From: an uncultured Prevotella sp. | GTDB taxonomy: Bacteria > Bacteroidota > Bacteroidia > Bacteroidales > Bacteroidaceae | Reading direction: 5' to 3' | Length of the DNA stretch: 5,765 bases | NCBI GenBank assembly: GCA_946625715.1 | Contig: CAMOTK010000127.1 | Location: 1 to 5,765 of the forward strand | Shown here: in pieces, positions 1-5,394 of the stretch | How the letters are laid out: each line of letters begins with the position of its first letter | How positions within the stretch are numbered: the stretch's first letter is position 1 | Program-made: the position numbers and the translations under genes | The notes under the pieces: model-generated | Told to the model about the DNA's origin: nothing | Database searches by the model: none | The model's input: the letters and a program-made list of their open reading frames with translations, nothing else

Positions 1-890
1 GTGACATATATAAACGATGTGGGGGCTGGGCGCTTGCAGCAGCGGTGATGGCCTTCGGCCTTACGGCTTGCTCCGACGAGAAGCTCGACAGCACCAGCAT
101 CTTCCAGGACAGCCAGCAGGAGCGCACGGCCTTCGACATCTGGCTCTACAACAACTATGTGAAGGAGTACAACATCGACCTGAAGTACCGGCTGGAAGAC
201 AAGGAGACCGACTTCCAGTACTACCTCGTGCCGGCCGACAGGGACCAGTCGGTGCGCGTGTCGCACGCCATGCTCTACTGCTGGCTGCAGGCCTACGACG
301 AGATTGCCGGCAAGGACTTCACCCGCACCTACTCGCCCAAGATTATCCAGCTCGTGGGCTCCTACTCGCACAACAAGAAGGGCACGGTGAAGATGGGTAC
401 GGCCGAAGACGGTCTGAAGGTGACCATCTATGCCGTCAACTTCTTCCGCTCCGACAAGTCCACGCTCAACAACTACTTCCAGGTGATGCACCACGAGTTT
501 GCCCACATCCTGTCGCAGCACAAGGACTACGACACGGAGTTCCGCACCATTTCCGACAACGACTACGTGACGGGCAACTGGTCGACCATCCAGGAGAGCG
601 ACGCCCTGAAAGCAGGCTTCATCGACGCCTACGCCATGAGCGAATACAATGAGGACTTTGCCGAGACCCTCTCGTTCTACCTCATCTACACGCCCGAGGA
701 GTGGAACCAGAAGATGCGCACCGCCGGCGAGAGCGGCGCCGCCATCATCGACCGCAAGCTGACCATCATTCGCGACTACATGAAGTCGGCATGGGACATC
801 GACATCGACGCCCTGCGCAACACGCTGCAGCGCCGCATCAACGACGTGGTCAGCGGCAAAGTGGAACTCGACACAATTAGTAATGAGTAA
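1..890 (+). CDS. Putative zinc-binding metallopeptidase lipoprotein (Peptidase_Mx1-like), 5' end outside window
   Basis: Probably a lipid-anchored metallopeptidase of the cell envelope; its substrate is unknown. Numbering from the GTG at 45, the zinc motif H-E-F-A-H is at residues 150-154 (nt 492-506). A downstream E-D-F-A-E block (203-207) fits the acidic third ligand found in such families; assigning Glu207 is inference. The reading frame stays open from 45 back to the window edge. The extra codons (3-44) read D-I-Y-K-R-C-G-G-W-A-L-A-A-A and complete a lipoprotein signal peptide: basic n-region, hydrophobic core W-A-L-A-A-A-V-M-A-F-G, lipobox L-T-A-C with Cys at 69-71. The true start is therefore almost certainly upstream of the window; starts at 45 or 48 would lose the basic n-region. 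The last codons and the stop lie inside a heptamer repeat. It is the first visible gene of a three-gene unit and ends 35 bases before the DUF4302 gene. Confident on fold family, not on substrate. Confidence 0.85.
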   Translation, partial: DIYKRCGGWALAAAVMAFGLTACSDEKLDSTSIFQDSQQERTAFDIWLYNNYVKEYNIDLKYRLEDKETDFQYYLVPADRDQSVRVSHAMLYCWLQAYDEIAGKDFTRTYSPKIIQLVGSYSHNKKGTVKMGTAEDGLKVTIYAVNFFRSDKSTLNNYFQVMHHEFAHILSQHKDYDTEFRTISDNDYVTGNWSTIQESDALKAGFIDAYAMSEYNEDFAETLSFYLIYTPEEWNQKMRTAGESGAAIIDRKLTIIRDYMKSAWDIDIDALRNTLQRRINDVVSGKVELDTISNE

Positions 891-923
891 TGAGTAATTA
901 GTAATGAGCAATTAGTAATTATA
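875..923. repeat. Seven-unit, 7-bp tandem repeat (AATTAGT/AATGAGT)
   Basis: Seven consecutive heptamers fill this stretch: AATTAGT, AATGAGT, AATGAGT, AATTAGT, AATGAGC, AATTAGT, AATTATA. The array supplies the last four sense codons (I-S-N-E) and the TAA stop of the metallopeptidase gene and nearly all of the gap to the next start codon. As 7 is not a multiple of 3 and the units carry TAA, TGA and TAG, the array stops translation in every forward frame. Similar AATTAGT strings occur between genes in other Bacteroidales, as far as I recall. Confidence 0.9.
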
Positions 924-925
924 AG

Positions 926-2236
926 ATGAAGAATATACTGAAATACATCACAATAGCGCTGGCGCTCCCCCTCGGGGGAGTCGGAGGGGGGCTACTTACA
1001 TCCTGCTCTCCCGAGACCGAGAACGTGTTTGGCCAGTCGCCCGCCAAGCGACAGCAGCAGGCGGCAGCCCAGTACCTGCAAGTGCTCGAAGCACAGGAGC
1101 TGGGATGGGCCGTCGACTTCTATCCCGGAGCCTTCGAGTATGGCGGCATTGCCTACACCGCACGCTTCCGCGACGGACAGGTGACGCTGGCTTGCGAACA
1201 GCCCATAGCCAACCGCTCGGTAGACCGCAACTACGCCGCCTACGAAGAGGTGACGTCGGGCTACCAGATTATAAACGGCAACAGCGTGATGCTCACCTTC
1301 GACACCTACAACGCCCTGATACACTACTGGTCGCAGCCATCGGGCACCGACTACGACGGCTATGCCAGCGACTACGAGTTCACCTTCGTCAGCGCCACGC
1401 CCGACGAGGTACTGCTGCGCGGCGTGCGCTACGGCAACCTGCTCCACATGTATGCCCTGAAAGAGCCCTCGCGCGACTATCTTACCAAGGTGAGCGCCAT
1501 GCGCAGCCAGCTGAGCACCGTCACCCGCAAGCGCCTCGTGGCCGACGGCACGTCGATGCCCATCACCGCCCTGGAGAACCACATGGAGTACACCGCCGGC
1601 GACAAGACCGTCAGCATGCCCTACATCTACACACCCACCGGCCTGCGCTTCTACGAGCCTGTGACACTGGGCGGCGTTGAGGCACAGAGCCTCGACTACA
1701 ACGCAGCCAACGAGAGTCTCGCCTCGGCCGACGGCCGCATGCAGCTGCCCCAGCCCACAATGCTCGAGAAGTTCTGCGGCGCCACCACACAGTGGCACTT
1801 CGTCTTCGGCCGCAACGATGCCGACTACGACATGTGCGACGACCTGCGCACGCTGTTCAAGCAGGTTTCCAACGTACTCAGCCGCGAGAAGTTCGAGGCC
1901 ATCGACGACATGTACATCGGCCTCAACAAGCTGTCGCGCGACCAAGACACGCAGCGCTTCGTCATGGGCTGGGACGCCTACTACCTGAGCATTGGCTACA
2001 ACGTGTGCCACGGCATCGACATCTACGTAGACAGCGAGCAGGCCGGCACCATCGCCATCAAGGCCACCGACTACGGCAACCTCTACTACAACTACACGCT
2101 CTTTGCACCGCTGCTCAACTTCGTTGTCGACAACAGCCCCTACGTGGTCAGCTTCAGCGACACCGACCAGCTCAGCAGCGTGCGACTCACCAGTCAGCGC
2201 GACGCCACGAAGTGGTTCACGCTGAAGCGCAAATAG
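926..2236 (+). CDS. DUF4302 family lipoprotein
   Basis: A 436-residue exported lipoprotein of unknown function. The signal peptide has the basic start M-K-N-I-L-K, a hydrophobic core and lipobox L-T-S-C with Cys27, so it should be lipidated and held in the envelope. The segment from about residue 57 (E-L-G-W-A-V-D-F-Y-P-G, then G-G-I-A-Y-T-A-R-F-R-D-G-Q-V) matches the start of the DUF4302 domain as I know it, and the length is usual for the family. The protein is rich in Tyr, Asp and Asn with no visible catalytic motif, which would suit a binding protein. The signal-peptide core is odd: a G/C-rich palindromic stretch (965-992) encodes P-L-G-G-V-G-G-G. There is no Shine-Dalgarno sequence; the leader is the AATTAGT repeat. 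It lies 35 bases after the metallopeptidase gene and 43 before the next, so co-transcription is likely. DUF4302 genes often accompany SusC/SusD-type uptake systems (recollection), which hints at a surface ligand-binding job. Confidence 0.85.
   Translation: MKNILKYITIALALPLGGVGGGLLTSCSPETENVFGQSPAKRQQQAAAQYLQVLEAQELGWAVDFYPGAFEYGGIAYTARFRDGQVTLACEQPIANRSVDRNYAAYEEVTSGYQIINGNSVMLTFDTYNALIHYWSQPSGTDYDGYASDYEFTFVSATPDEVLLRGVRYGNLLHMYALKEPSRDYLTKVSAMRSQLSTVTRKRLVADGTSMPITALENHMEYTAGDKTVSMPYIYTPTGLRFYEPVTLGGVEAQSLDYNAANESLASADGRMQLPQPTMLEKFCGATTQWHFVFGRNDADYDMCDDLRTLFKQVSNVLSREKFEAIDDMYIGLNKLSRDQDTQRFVMGWDAYYLSIGYNVCHGIDIYVDSEQAGTIAIKATDYGNLYYNYTLFAPLLNFVVDNSPYVVSFSDTDQLSSVRLTSQRDATKWFTLKRK
965..992. 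repeat. G/C-rich palindromic repeat inside the DUF4302 signal-peptide coding region
   Basis: CTCCCCC (965-971) and GGGGGAG (974-980) form a 7-bp inverted repeat around a 2-base loop. CCCCCTC (967-973) can instead pair with GAGGGGG (984-990), so two mutually exclusive hairpins are possible. A run of six G (986-991) closes the block. It encodes P-L-G-G-V-G-G-G within the hydrophobic region. I recall near-identical G/C-rich strings dispersed in Prevotella-type genomes; that needs a search. Confidence 0.7.
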
Positions 2237-2279
2237 ACATAAGCATCGAAACAACAACAACGAAACAATCATACCAATT
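2237..2279 (+). promoter_or_regulatory. Unstructured CAA-rich leader between the second and third genes
   Basis: The 43-base gap is A/C-rich (GAAACAACAACAACGAAAC in its middle), with no hairpin, no promoter match and no Shine-Dalgarno sequence before the ATG at 2280. That suits an open ribosome-loading leader inside an operon, the usual style in Bacteroidota. Co-transcription is inferred from the small gap. Confidence 0.4.
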
Positions 2280-3821
2280 ATGAAAAGAATCATCACATTT
2301 GCATGCGCCTTGCTCCTGCCATTCATGACTGTGGCAGCAGCCTTGGTGACACTGCCGGCAGGCGTGCAGGCCGAAGACTACACAATGATTGCAACCTTCC
2401 AAGAGGTGCAGGACGGCACACCCGTGGAAAAGTCGAAGACCATCAATGCCAAAGTGGCCATCGCGGGCAACGACTTCTACGTCTCAGGCCTCGCCTACAA
2501 CTTCCCCAACGCCTACGTCAAAGGCACCCTCGACGGCAACATGGTCACCTTCGCCAACGGACAGGAAGTGGGCTCCGACCTCTTCGGCACCTACTACCTC
2601 TGCGGCATCATCCTGCAGAACCAAGAGATAGCCAACAACGACTTCATCATGTCCTACAACAGCGAGACGCGCACGCTCGTTTATAGCGCACAGAGCGGCA
2701 TACTCGTGGCCGAAACCACCAAGCCCACCGCCACCACCGACAACGAGCTCAGGGCCATCGTCACCACGGCATCGTACACCCCCGGCGCACTCTCCGAGCC
2801 GCCCGTAGAGGCACCCGTGGGGCTCACCACCAGCAACTACCTCTTCACCTCTACCTACATTCGCTACGACCAGGACGAGAACCAGCAGCCCGTCATGATT
2901 TCCGAGCCCTATCAGGCACCCGTCATGGTAGGCTTCGACGGCGACGACCTCTACATTCAGGGCGTCTCCGAGTATGCACCGCAGGGCTGGGTGAAGGCCA
3001 CGAAAAACGCGGCCGGCAAGTATGTAGTGCCAGCCTGCCAGTACATGGCATCGGTCGACCTGCTCGGACTCGGACAGGTGTTCCGCAACTACTACATCAC
3101 CGCCATCGACCGACAGAACAACATGCTCGCCATCGAGTTCGACTACGACCCACAGAAAGACCTCATCTCCACCACACAGACCATAGCCATCAACAGCAAC
3201 AAAAACACGCTGCAGCCCTGGAACTACTACCGCGAGATGACCTTCCAGAAAATGGTAGAGCGCGAAGCCACACCCAAGAGCCCCGAGTTCACGTTCAATG
3301 CCGCCCTATCGTACACCGGCATCAGCACAGAGTACACGGCCGAAATCTTCGTACCCCTGCTCGACACCGACGGCCAGCCCATGATGTCCGACAAGCTCAG
3401 CTTCCAGTTCCTGCGCGAGAAGAACGGACAGGTAGAGCCCGTAGTCTTCCCCGCAGCTAAGTACACCCGCCTGCGCCAGGACATCAGCGAACTGCCCTAC
3501 GGATTCACCGACGGTTTCGACTTCAGCAGCCACACCATCTACTTCGACGGCATCGGAGTCGACGAGCTCAAGACCTGGACACGCCTCGGCATGCAGAGCA
3601 TCTACCGCGGCAACAACGTTGAGCACCGCTCCGACATCACCTGGTTCGACATGGCCGCCTTCTGGACTGCAGGCATCGACGACATTCGCACTGCCAACCA
3701 ACCCACAGCCAACTACGACCTGCAAGGTCGCCGCGTAGGCAGCCAGGCCCGAGGCCTCATCATCAGCCGCACGCAGCGTCCCGACGGCACGTACACCATA
3801 CGCAAGGTTTTGAAAAAATAG
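2280..3821 (+). CDS. Secreted beta-repeat protein with Bacteroidales C-terminal tail, unknown function
   Basis: A 513-residue exported protein. The signal peptide (1-31) has the basic start M-K-R, a long hydrophobic core and a likely signal peptidase I cut after A-G-V-Q-A; there is no lipobox. Two related modules follow. N-D-F-Y-V-S-G (64-70) with A-Y-V-K-G-T, G-Q and Y-Y-L-C-G-I aligns to D-D-L-Y-I-Q-G (222-228) with G-W-V-K-A-T, C-Q-Y and Y-Y-I-T-A-I, an offset of 158 residues. A third domain (about 333-460) holds D-T-D-G-Q-P-M, then M-Q-S-I-Y-R-G (438-444) and S-D-I-T-W (451-455), signatures I associate with secreted Prevotella proteins. The tail from Tyr479 (Y-D-L-Q-G-R-R-V ... T-I-R-K-V-L-K-K) resembles a short C-terminal sorting or anchoring segment. 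No enzyme motif is seen; a carbohydrate- or protein-binding surface role is a guess. It is the last gene of the unit, with a strong terminator 32 bases after the stop. Confidence 0.8.
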   Translation: MKRIITFACALLLPFMTVAAALVTLPAGVQAEDYTMIATFQEVQDGTPVEKSKTINAKVAIAGNDFYVSGLAYNFPNAYVKGTLDGNMVTFANGQEVGSDLFGTYYLCGIILQNQEIANNDFIMSYNSETRTLVYSAQSGILVAETTKPTATTDNELRAIVTTASYTPGALSEPPVEAPVGLTTSNYLFTSTYIRYDQDENQQPVMISEPYQAPVMVGFDGDDLYIQGVSEYAPQGWVKATKNAAGKYVVPACQYMASVDLLGLGQVFRNYYITAIDRQNNMLAIEFDYDPQKDLISTTQTIAINSNKNTLQPWNYYREMTFQKMVEREATPKSPEFTFNAALSYTGISTEYTAEIFVPLLDTDGQPMMSDKLSFQFLREKNGQVEPVVFPAAKYTRLRQDISELPYGFTDGFDFSSHTIYFDGIGVDELKTWTRLGMQSIYRGNNVEHRSDITWFDMAAFWTAGIDDIRTANQPTANYDLQGRRVGSQARGLIISRTQRPDGTYTIRKVLKK

Positions 3822-3853
3822 TTTGTTTCAGGATAACTGTTTTCATAACCACC

Positions 3854-3891
3854 GAGGGCAATCTGTAGCGACAGGATTGCCCTCACTTTTT
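3854..3891 (+). terminator. Rho-independent terminator of the three-gene unit
   Basis: GAGGGCAATC (3854-3863) and GATTGCCCTC (3875-3884) are perfect 10-bp inverted arms. The inner CTGT/ACAG can extend the stem if one G is bulged, leaving an AGCG loop. Five T follow at 3887-3891. It lies just after the stop at 3819-3821 with no gene in between, so it ends the upstream transcript. Confidence 0.92.
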
Positions 3892-3902
3892 ATAAAGAAA
3901 AA

Positions 3903-3915
3903 CTGCCGAAGTCAG
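3903..3915. repeat. Direct repeat copy 1 (CTGCCGAAGTCAG)
   Basis: A 13-bp sequence that recurs with one mismatch at 3989-4001 (CTGCCAAAGTCAG), 86 bases downstream. The pair brackets the palindrome array, which could mark the edges of a small inserted or duplicated element. Confidence 0.7.
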
Positions 3916-3927
3916 AGGGCGACTGAA

Positions 3928-3984
3928 TTAACATTGTTAATACAGCGTTTTAACATTGTTAAAATACCGAATTAACACTGTTAA
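3928..3984. promoter_or_regulatory. Operator-like array: three TTAACAyTGTTAA palindromes at exact 22-bp spacing
   Basis: TTAACATTGTTAA occurs at 3928-3940 and 3950-3962, and TTAACACTGTTAA at 3972-3984. Each is a 6-bp inverted repeat around one central base. Starts are exactly 22 bp apart, close to two helical turns, so dimeric proteins would bind on the same face of DNA. The middle copy extends to the 17-bp palindrome TTTTAACATTGTTAAAA (3948-3964). The array lies after the terminator and about 165 bp before the -33 box of the next promoter. A regulator site is inference; a structured repeat element is the alternative. Confidence 0.6.
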
Positions 3985-3991
3985 AACGCTG
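3943..3991. repeat. 49-base imperfect palindrome
   Basis: CAGCGTTTTAACA (3943-3955) is the exact reverse complement of TGTTAAAACGCTG (3979-3991). Inside these arms one mismatch (3956/3978) is followed by six more pairs (3957-3962 with 3972-3977), leaving a 9-base loop. The block can therefore form a 13 + 6 bp hairpin or cruciform and contains the second and third 13-bp palindromes. Confidence 0.8.
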
Positions 3992-4001
3992 CCAAAGTCA
4001 G
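3989..4001. repeat. Direct repeat copy 2 (CTGCCAAAGTCAG)
   Basis: Matches 3903-3915 at 12 of 13 positions. It overlaps the last three bases of the 49-base palindrome, so it forms the right border of the structured block. Confidence 0.7.
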
Positions 4002-4149
4002 GAAACACGAGAAGCCATCTGTCAGTATCTTTACAAAACCACAGCAACAAAACGGCTCAACTCTATCCCCCAAAAAGCATATTTTTGCAACAATTTCGCA
4101 GTTTTTGCGCAAATTTGCATAGGAATCGTAATTTTTCCTCAAAAATTCA

Positions 4150-4179
4150 TTGCTAATTAAAAGATTTTTCCTATCTTTG
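4150..4179 (+). promoter_or_regulatory. Bacteroidota-type promoter of the 388-residue secreted protein gene
   Basis: A -7 box TATCTTTG (4172-4179) matches TAnnTTTG. A -33 element TTG (4150-4152) sits 19 bases before it, the spacing preferred by the primary sigma factor of this phylum. Transcription should begin some 5-8 bases after the -7 box, leaving a leader of about 20 bases before the ATG at 4208. Confidence 0.85.
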
Positions 4180-4207
4180 TAACATAAAATGTATTTTTTA
4201 AAAGCTT

Positions 4208-5374
4208 ATGAATATGGAACAGAAATTTTACAAAATTTTTAGAAAGAGCATAGCCGCAAGGCTCCTGCTCCTTGTCTCCCTGTTAGTTGGGGGGGGTAAT
4301 TCTGTAGTTGCTGACGATATCAACATAGTTATCAATGGTTCTATTCAACCAGGATGGACAAATTCTAGTGGTTCTTCTGAATACACGCTCGGTTCAGGCG
4401 AAATCATTGCAAGTTCATCTACTCTATCACGTTTACAATCAGCTAGTAATTATACTTTCTCTGACAAGAAACTTGTTGTTATTGGAAAAAGAATAGATGA
4501 CAATGAATCTAATATAGCACTATATGCTGGTTACTTATCAACATCAGCAAAATTTGGATATAATAGTTATGGAGACGAAATATATTCTAAAGATGACTAT
4601 ATTGAATTTGTTTCCGATAAATTTTCAGTTTCAAATCAAGCTATAAGTTTACGAGCAAAAAACGTAAAGATTGTTAGTGCCAAGATTGTCGATAACAGGG
4701 AATTTGTAATAGATGAAACTCAACTAACAGCTTTCCAAAAAGGTTCAAAATCAGAATCAGTACGTGTTATTTACAATCCGAAAAATGGTTGGAATACTAT
4801 ATGTATGCCTTTTCAATTAAATCCCGCACCATTGACATCTATTTTCGGTGAAGGCTATAAAACTTTTACGTTTACGTCATATTCAGATGTTACAGGAACC
4901 ATAACATTTACAAAAAACGGTTCAAGTTACTTATCATCTAGTACCCCATATCTAGTATATGTTGAGTCCGCTCCATCACATCCAGAGGGAGTTGTTCTTG
5001 CTAGTGGAGTAGTAACTATAGCTTATAAGACCAAAGAAGCAAGATTAGTCAATAACACCTTCCAAGGCACCTACGCCCCCATCGCAGCAGGCAGCATGCC
5101 GGATGGCAGCTATGGCATAACAAGCAGCGGGCAAATCGTCAATGCCGGCGCAAAATCATCTATCAAAGGCTACCGCGCTTACCTTACAGGATTAGGCAGC
5201 GCAGGTGCCCGCATTATGATACTCGACGACGATAGCAACACACCCACCGACATTGGCCTGTTCAAGATGGCCGTTCCCGAGGCAAAAGATGTCTACACAC
5301 TCAGTGGCCAGCGCGTGCAGAAAGCTCGCAAGGGCATCTATGTAATAAACGGAAAGAAAATTGTTATTAAATAA
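4208..5374 (+). CDS. Secreted mosaic protein with Bacteroidales C-terminal tail, unknown function
   Basis: A 388-residue exported protein. The signal peptide has basic residues (K, R-K), the core A-A-R-L-L-L-L-V-S-L-L-V and a likely cut after S-V-V-A, before D-D-I. ATG 4208 follows the promoter; an in-frame ATG at 4214 is also possible. The middle region begins Ser/Thr-rich and includes N-G-W-N-T-I-C-M-P-F (193-202), then T-P-Y-L-V-Y-V, a module I recognise from Bacteroidales surface proteins. From F285 (F-Q-G-T-Y-A-P-I, P-D-G-S-Y-G-I, I-K-G-Y-R-A-Y) the sequence is of a common Prevotella type. It ends in the tail V-Y-T-L-S-G-Q-R-V ... G-I-Y-V-I-N-G-K-K (362-388), shared in style with the protein ending at 3821. 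Base use is uneven: the stretch from about 4297 to 5050 is AT-rich and the parts around it are not. Eight G in a row (4289-4296) lie in the signal-peptide codons. A surface or extracellular adhesin-like role is a guess. It heads an operon with the small peptide gene. Confidence 0.8.
   Translation: MNMEQKFYKIFRKSIAARLLLLVSLLVGGGNSVVADDINIVINGSIQPGWTNSSGSSEYTLGSGEIIASSSTLSRLQSASNYTFSDKKLVVIGKRIDDNESNIALYAGYLSTSAKFGYNSYGDEIYSKDDYIEFVSDKFSVSNQAISLRAKNVKIVSAKIVDNREFVIDETQLTAFQKGSKSESVRVIYNPKNGWNTICMPFQLNPAPLTSIFGEGYKTFTFTSYSDVTGTITFTKNGSSYLSSSTPYLVYVESAPSHPEGVVLASGVVTIAYKTKEARLVNNTFQGTYAPIAAGSMPDGSYGITSSGQIVNAGAKSSIKGYRAYLTGLGSAGARIMILDDDSNTPTDIGLFKMAVPEAKDVYTLSGQRVQKARKGIYVINGKKIVIK
4289..4296 (+). 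repeat. Homopolymer tract of eight G in the signal-peptide coding region
   Basis: The tract encodes G-G-G near the end of the signal-peptide core. Runs this long are prone to slippage in replication, and a change of one or two bases would put the rest of the gene out of frame. It also falls near the point where the gene changes to AT-rich composition. Confidence 0.75.
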
Positions 5375-5379
5375 ACGAC

Positions 5380-5386
5380 AAGGAGG
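5380..5386 (+). promoter_or_regulatory. Strong Shine-Dalgarno sequence AAGGAGG
   Basis: AAGGAGG sits 8 bases before the ATG at 5395. It is the only clear Shine-Dalgarno sequence before a start in this window; the other visible starts have AT- or CAA-rich leaders. It fixes the start of the small peptide gene and suggests strong translation. Confidence 0.85.
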
Positions 5387-5394
5387 ACACGACA

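Larger units (their letters stand above)
3822..4207. other. 386-base structured intergenic region
   Basis: No credible gene on either strand. In order it holds the terminator, one copy of a 13-bp direct repeat, three palindromes at 22-bp spacing, the second direct-repeat copy, a featureless A-rich stretch (about 4002-4075), a T-rich stretch with TTTTTGC repeated 20 bases apart (4082 and 4102) and the palindrome TTTGCGCAAA (4104-4113), then the promoter of the next gene. The 66-codon open frame across part of it (3956-4156) has a weak start and a low-complexity product, so it is not called. Confidence 0.75.

Noticed and set aside
17..652. A 211-codon + strand frame overlapping the metallopeptidase gene, possibly a frameshifted start
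   Set aside because: Its product is Arg/Leu/Gly-rich and structureless. The metallopeptidase frame is itself open to the window edge and gives a full signal peptide, so no frameshift is needed.
992..2326. A 444-codon open frame on the - strand opposite the DUF4302 gene
   Set aside because: Its product is dominated by Ala, Val, Gly and His with no family features, as expected from the antisense of a GC-ending-codon gene. The + strand frame has a lipobox and a recognisable domain.
3306..3725. Antisense open frames of 139 and 85 codons opposite the third gene (3306-3725 and 3227-3484)
   Set aside because: They have biased composition and no motifs, and they lie fully within a well-supported + strand gene.
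3928..3993. The 22-bp periodic palindromes as a short CRISPR array
   Set aside because: The conserved part is 13 bp and the gaps only 9 bp, with partly similar gap sequences. No spacer-sized unique segments or cas genes are present.
4080..4087. TATTTTTG as a second -7 box upstream of the secreted-protein gene
   Set aside because: It fits TAnnTTTG, but no TTTG or TTG lies about 19 bases before it; the promoter at 4150-4179 is much better placed.
3956..4156. A 66-codon + strand frame in the intergenic region
   Set aside because: It starts with TTG inside a palindrome, has no ribosome binding site, and its product is a Ser/Asn/Lys-rich string without family features.
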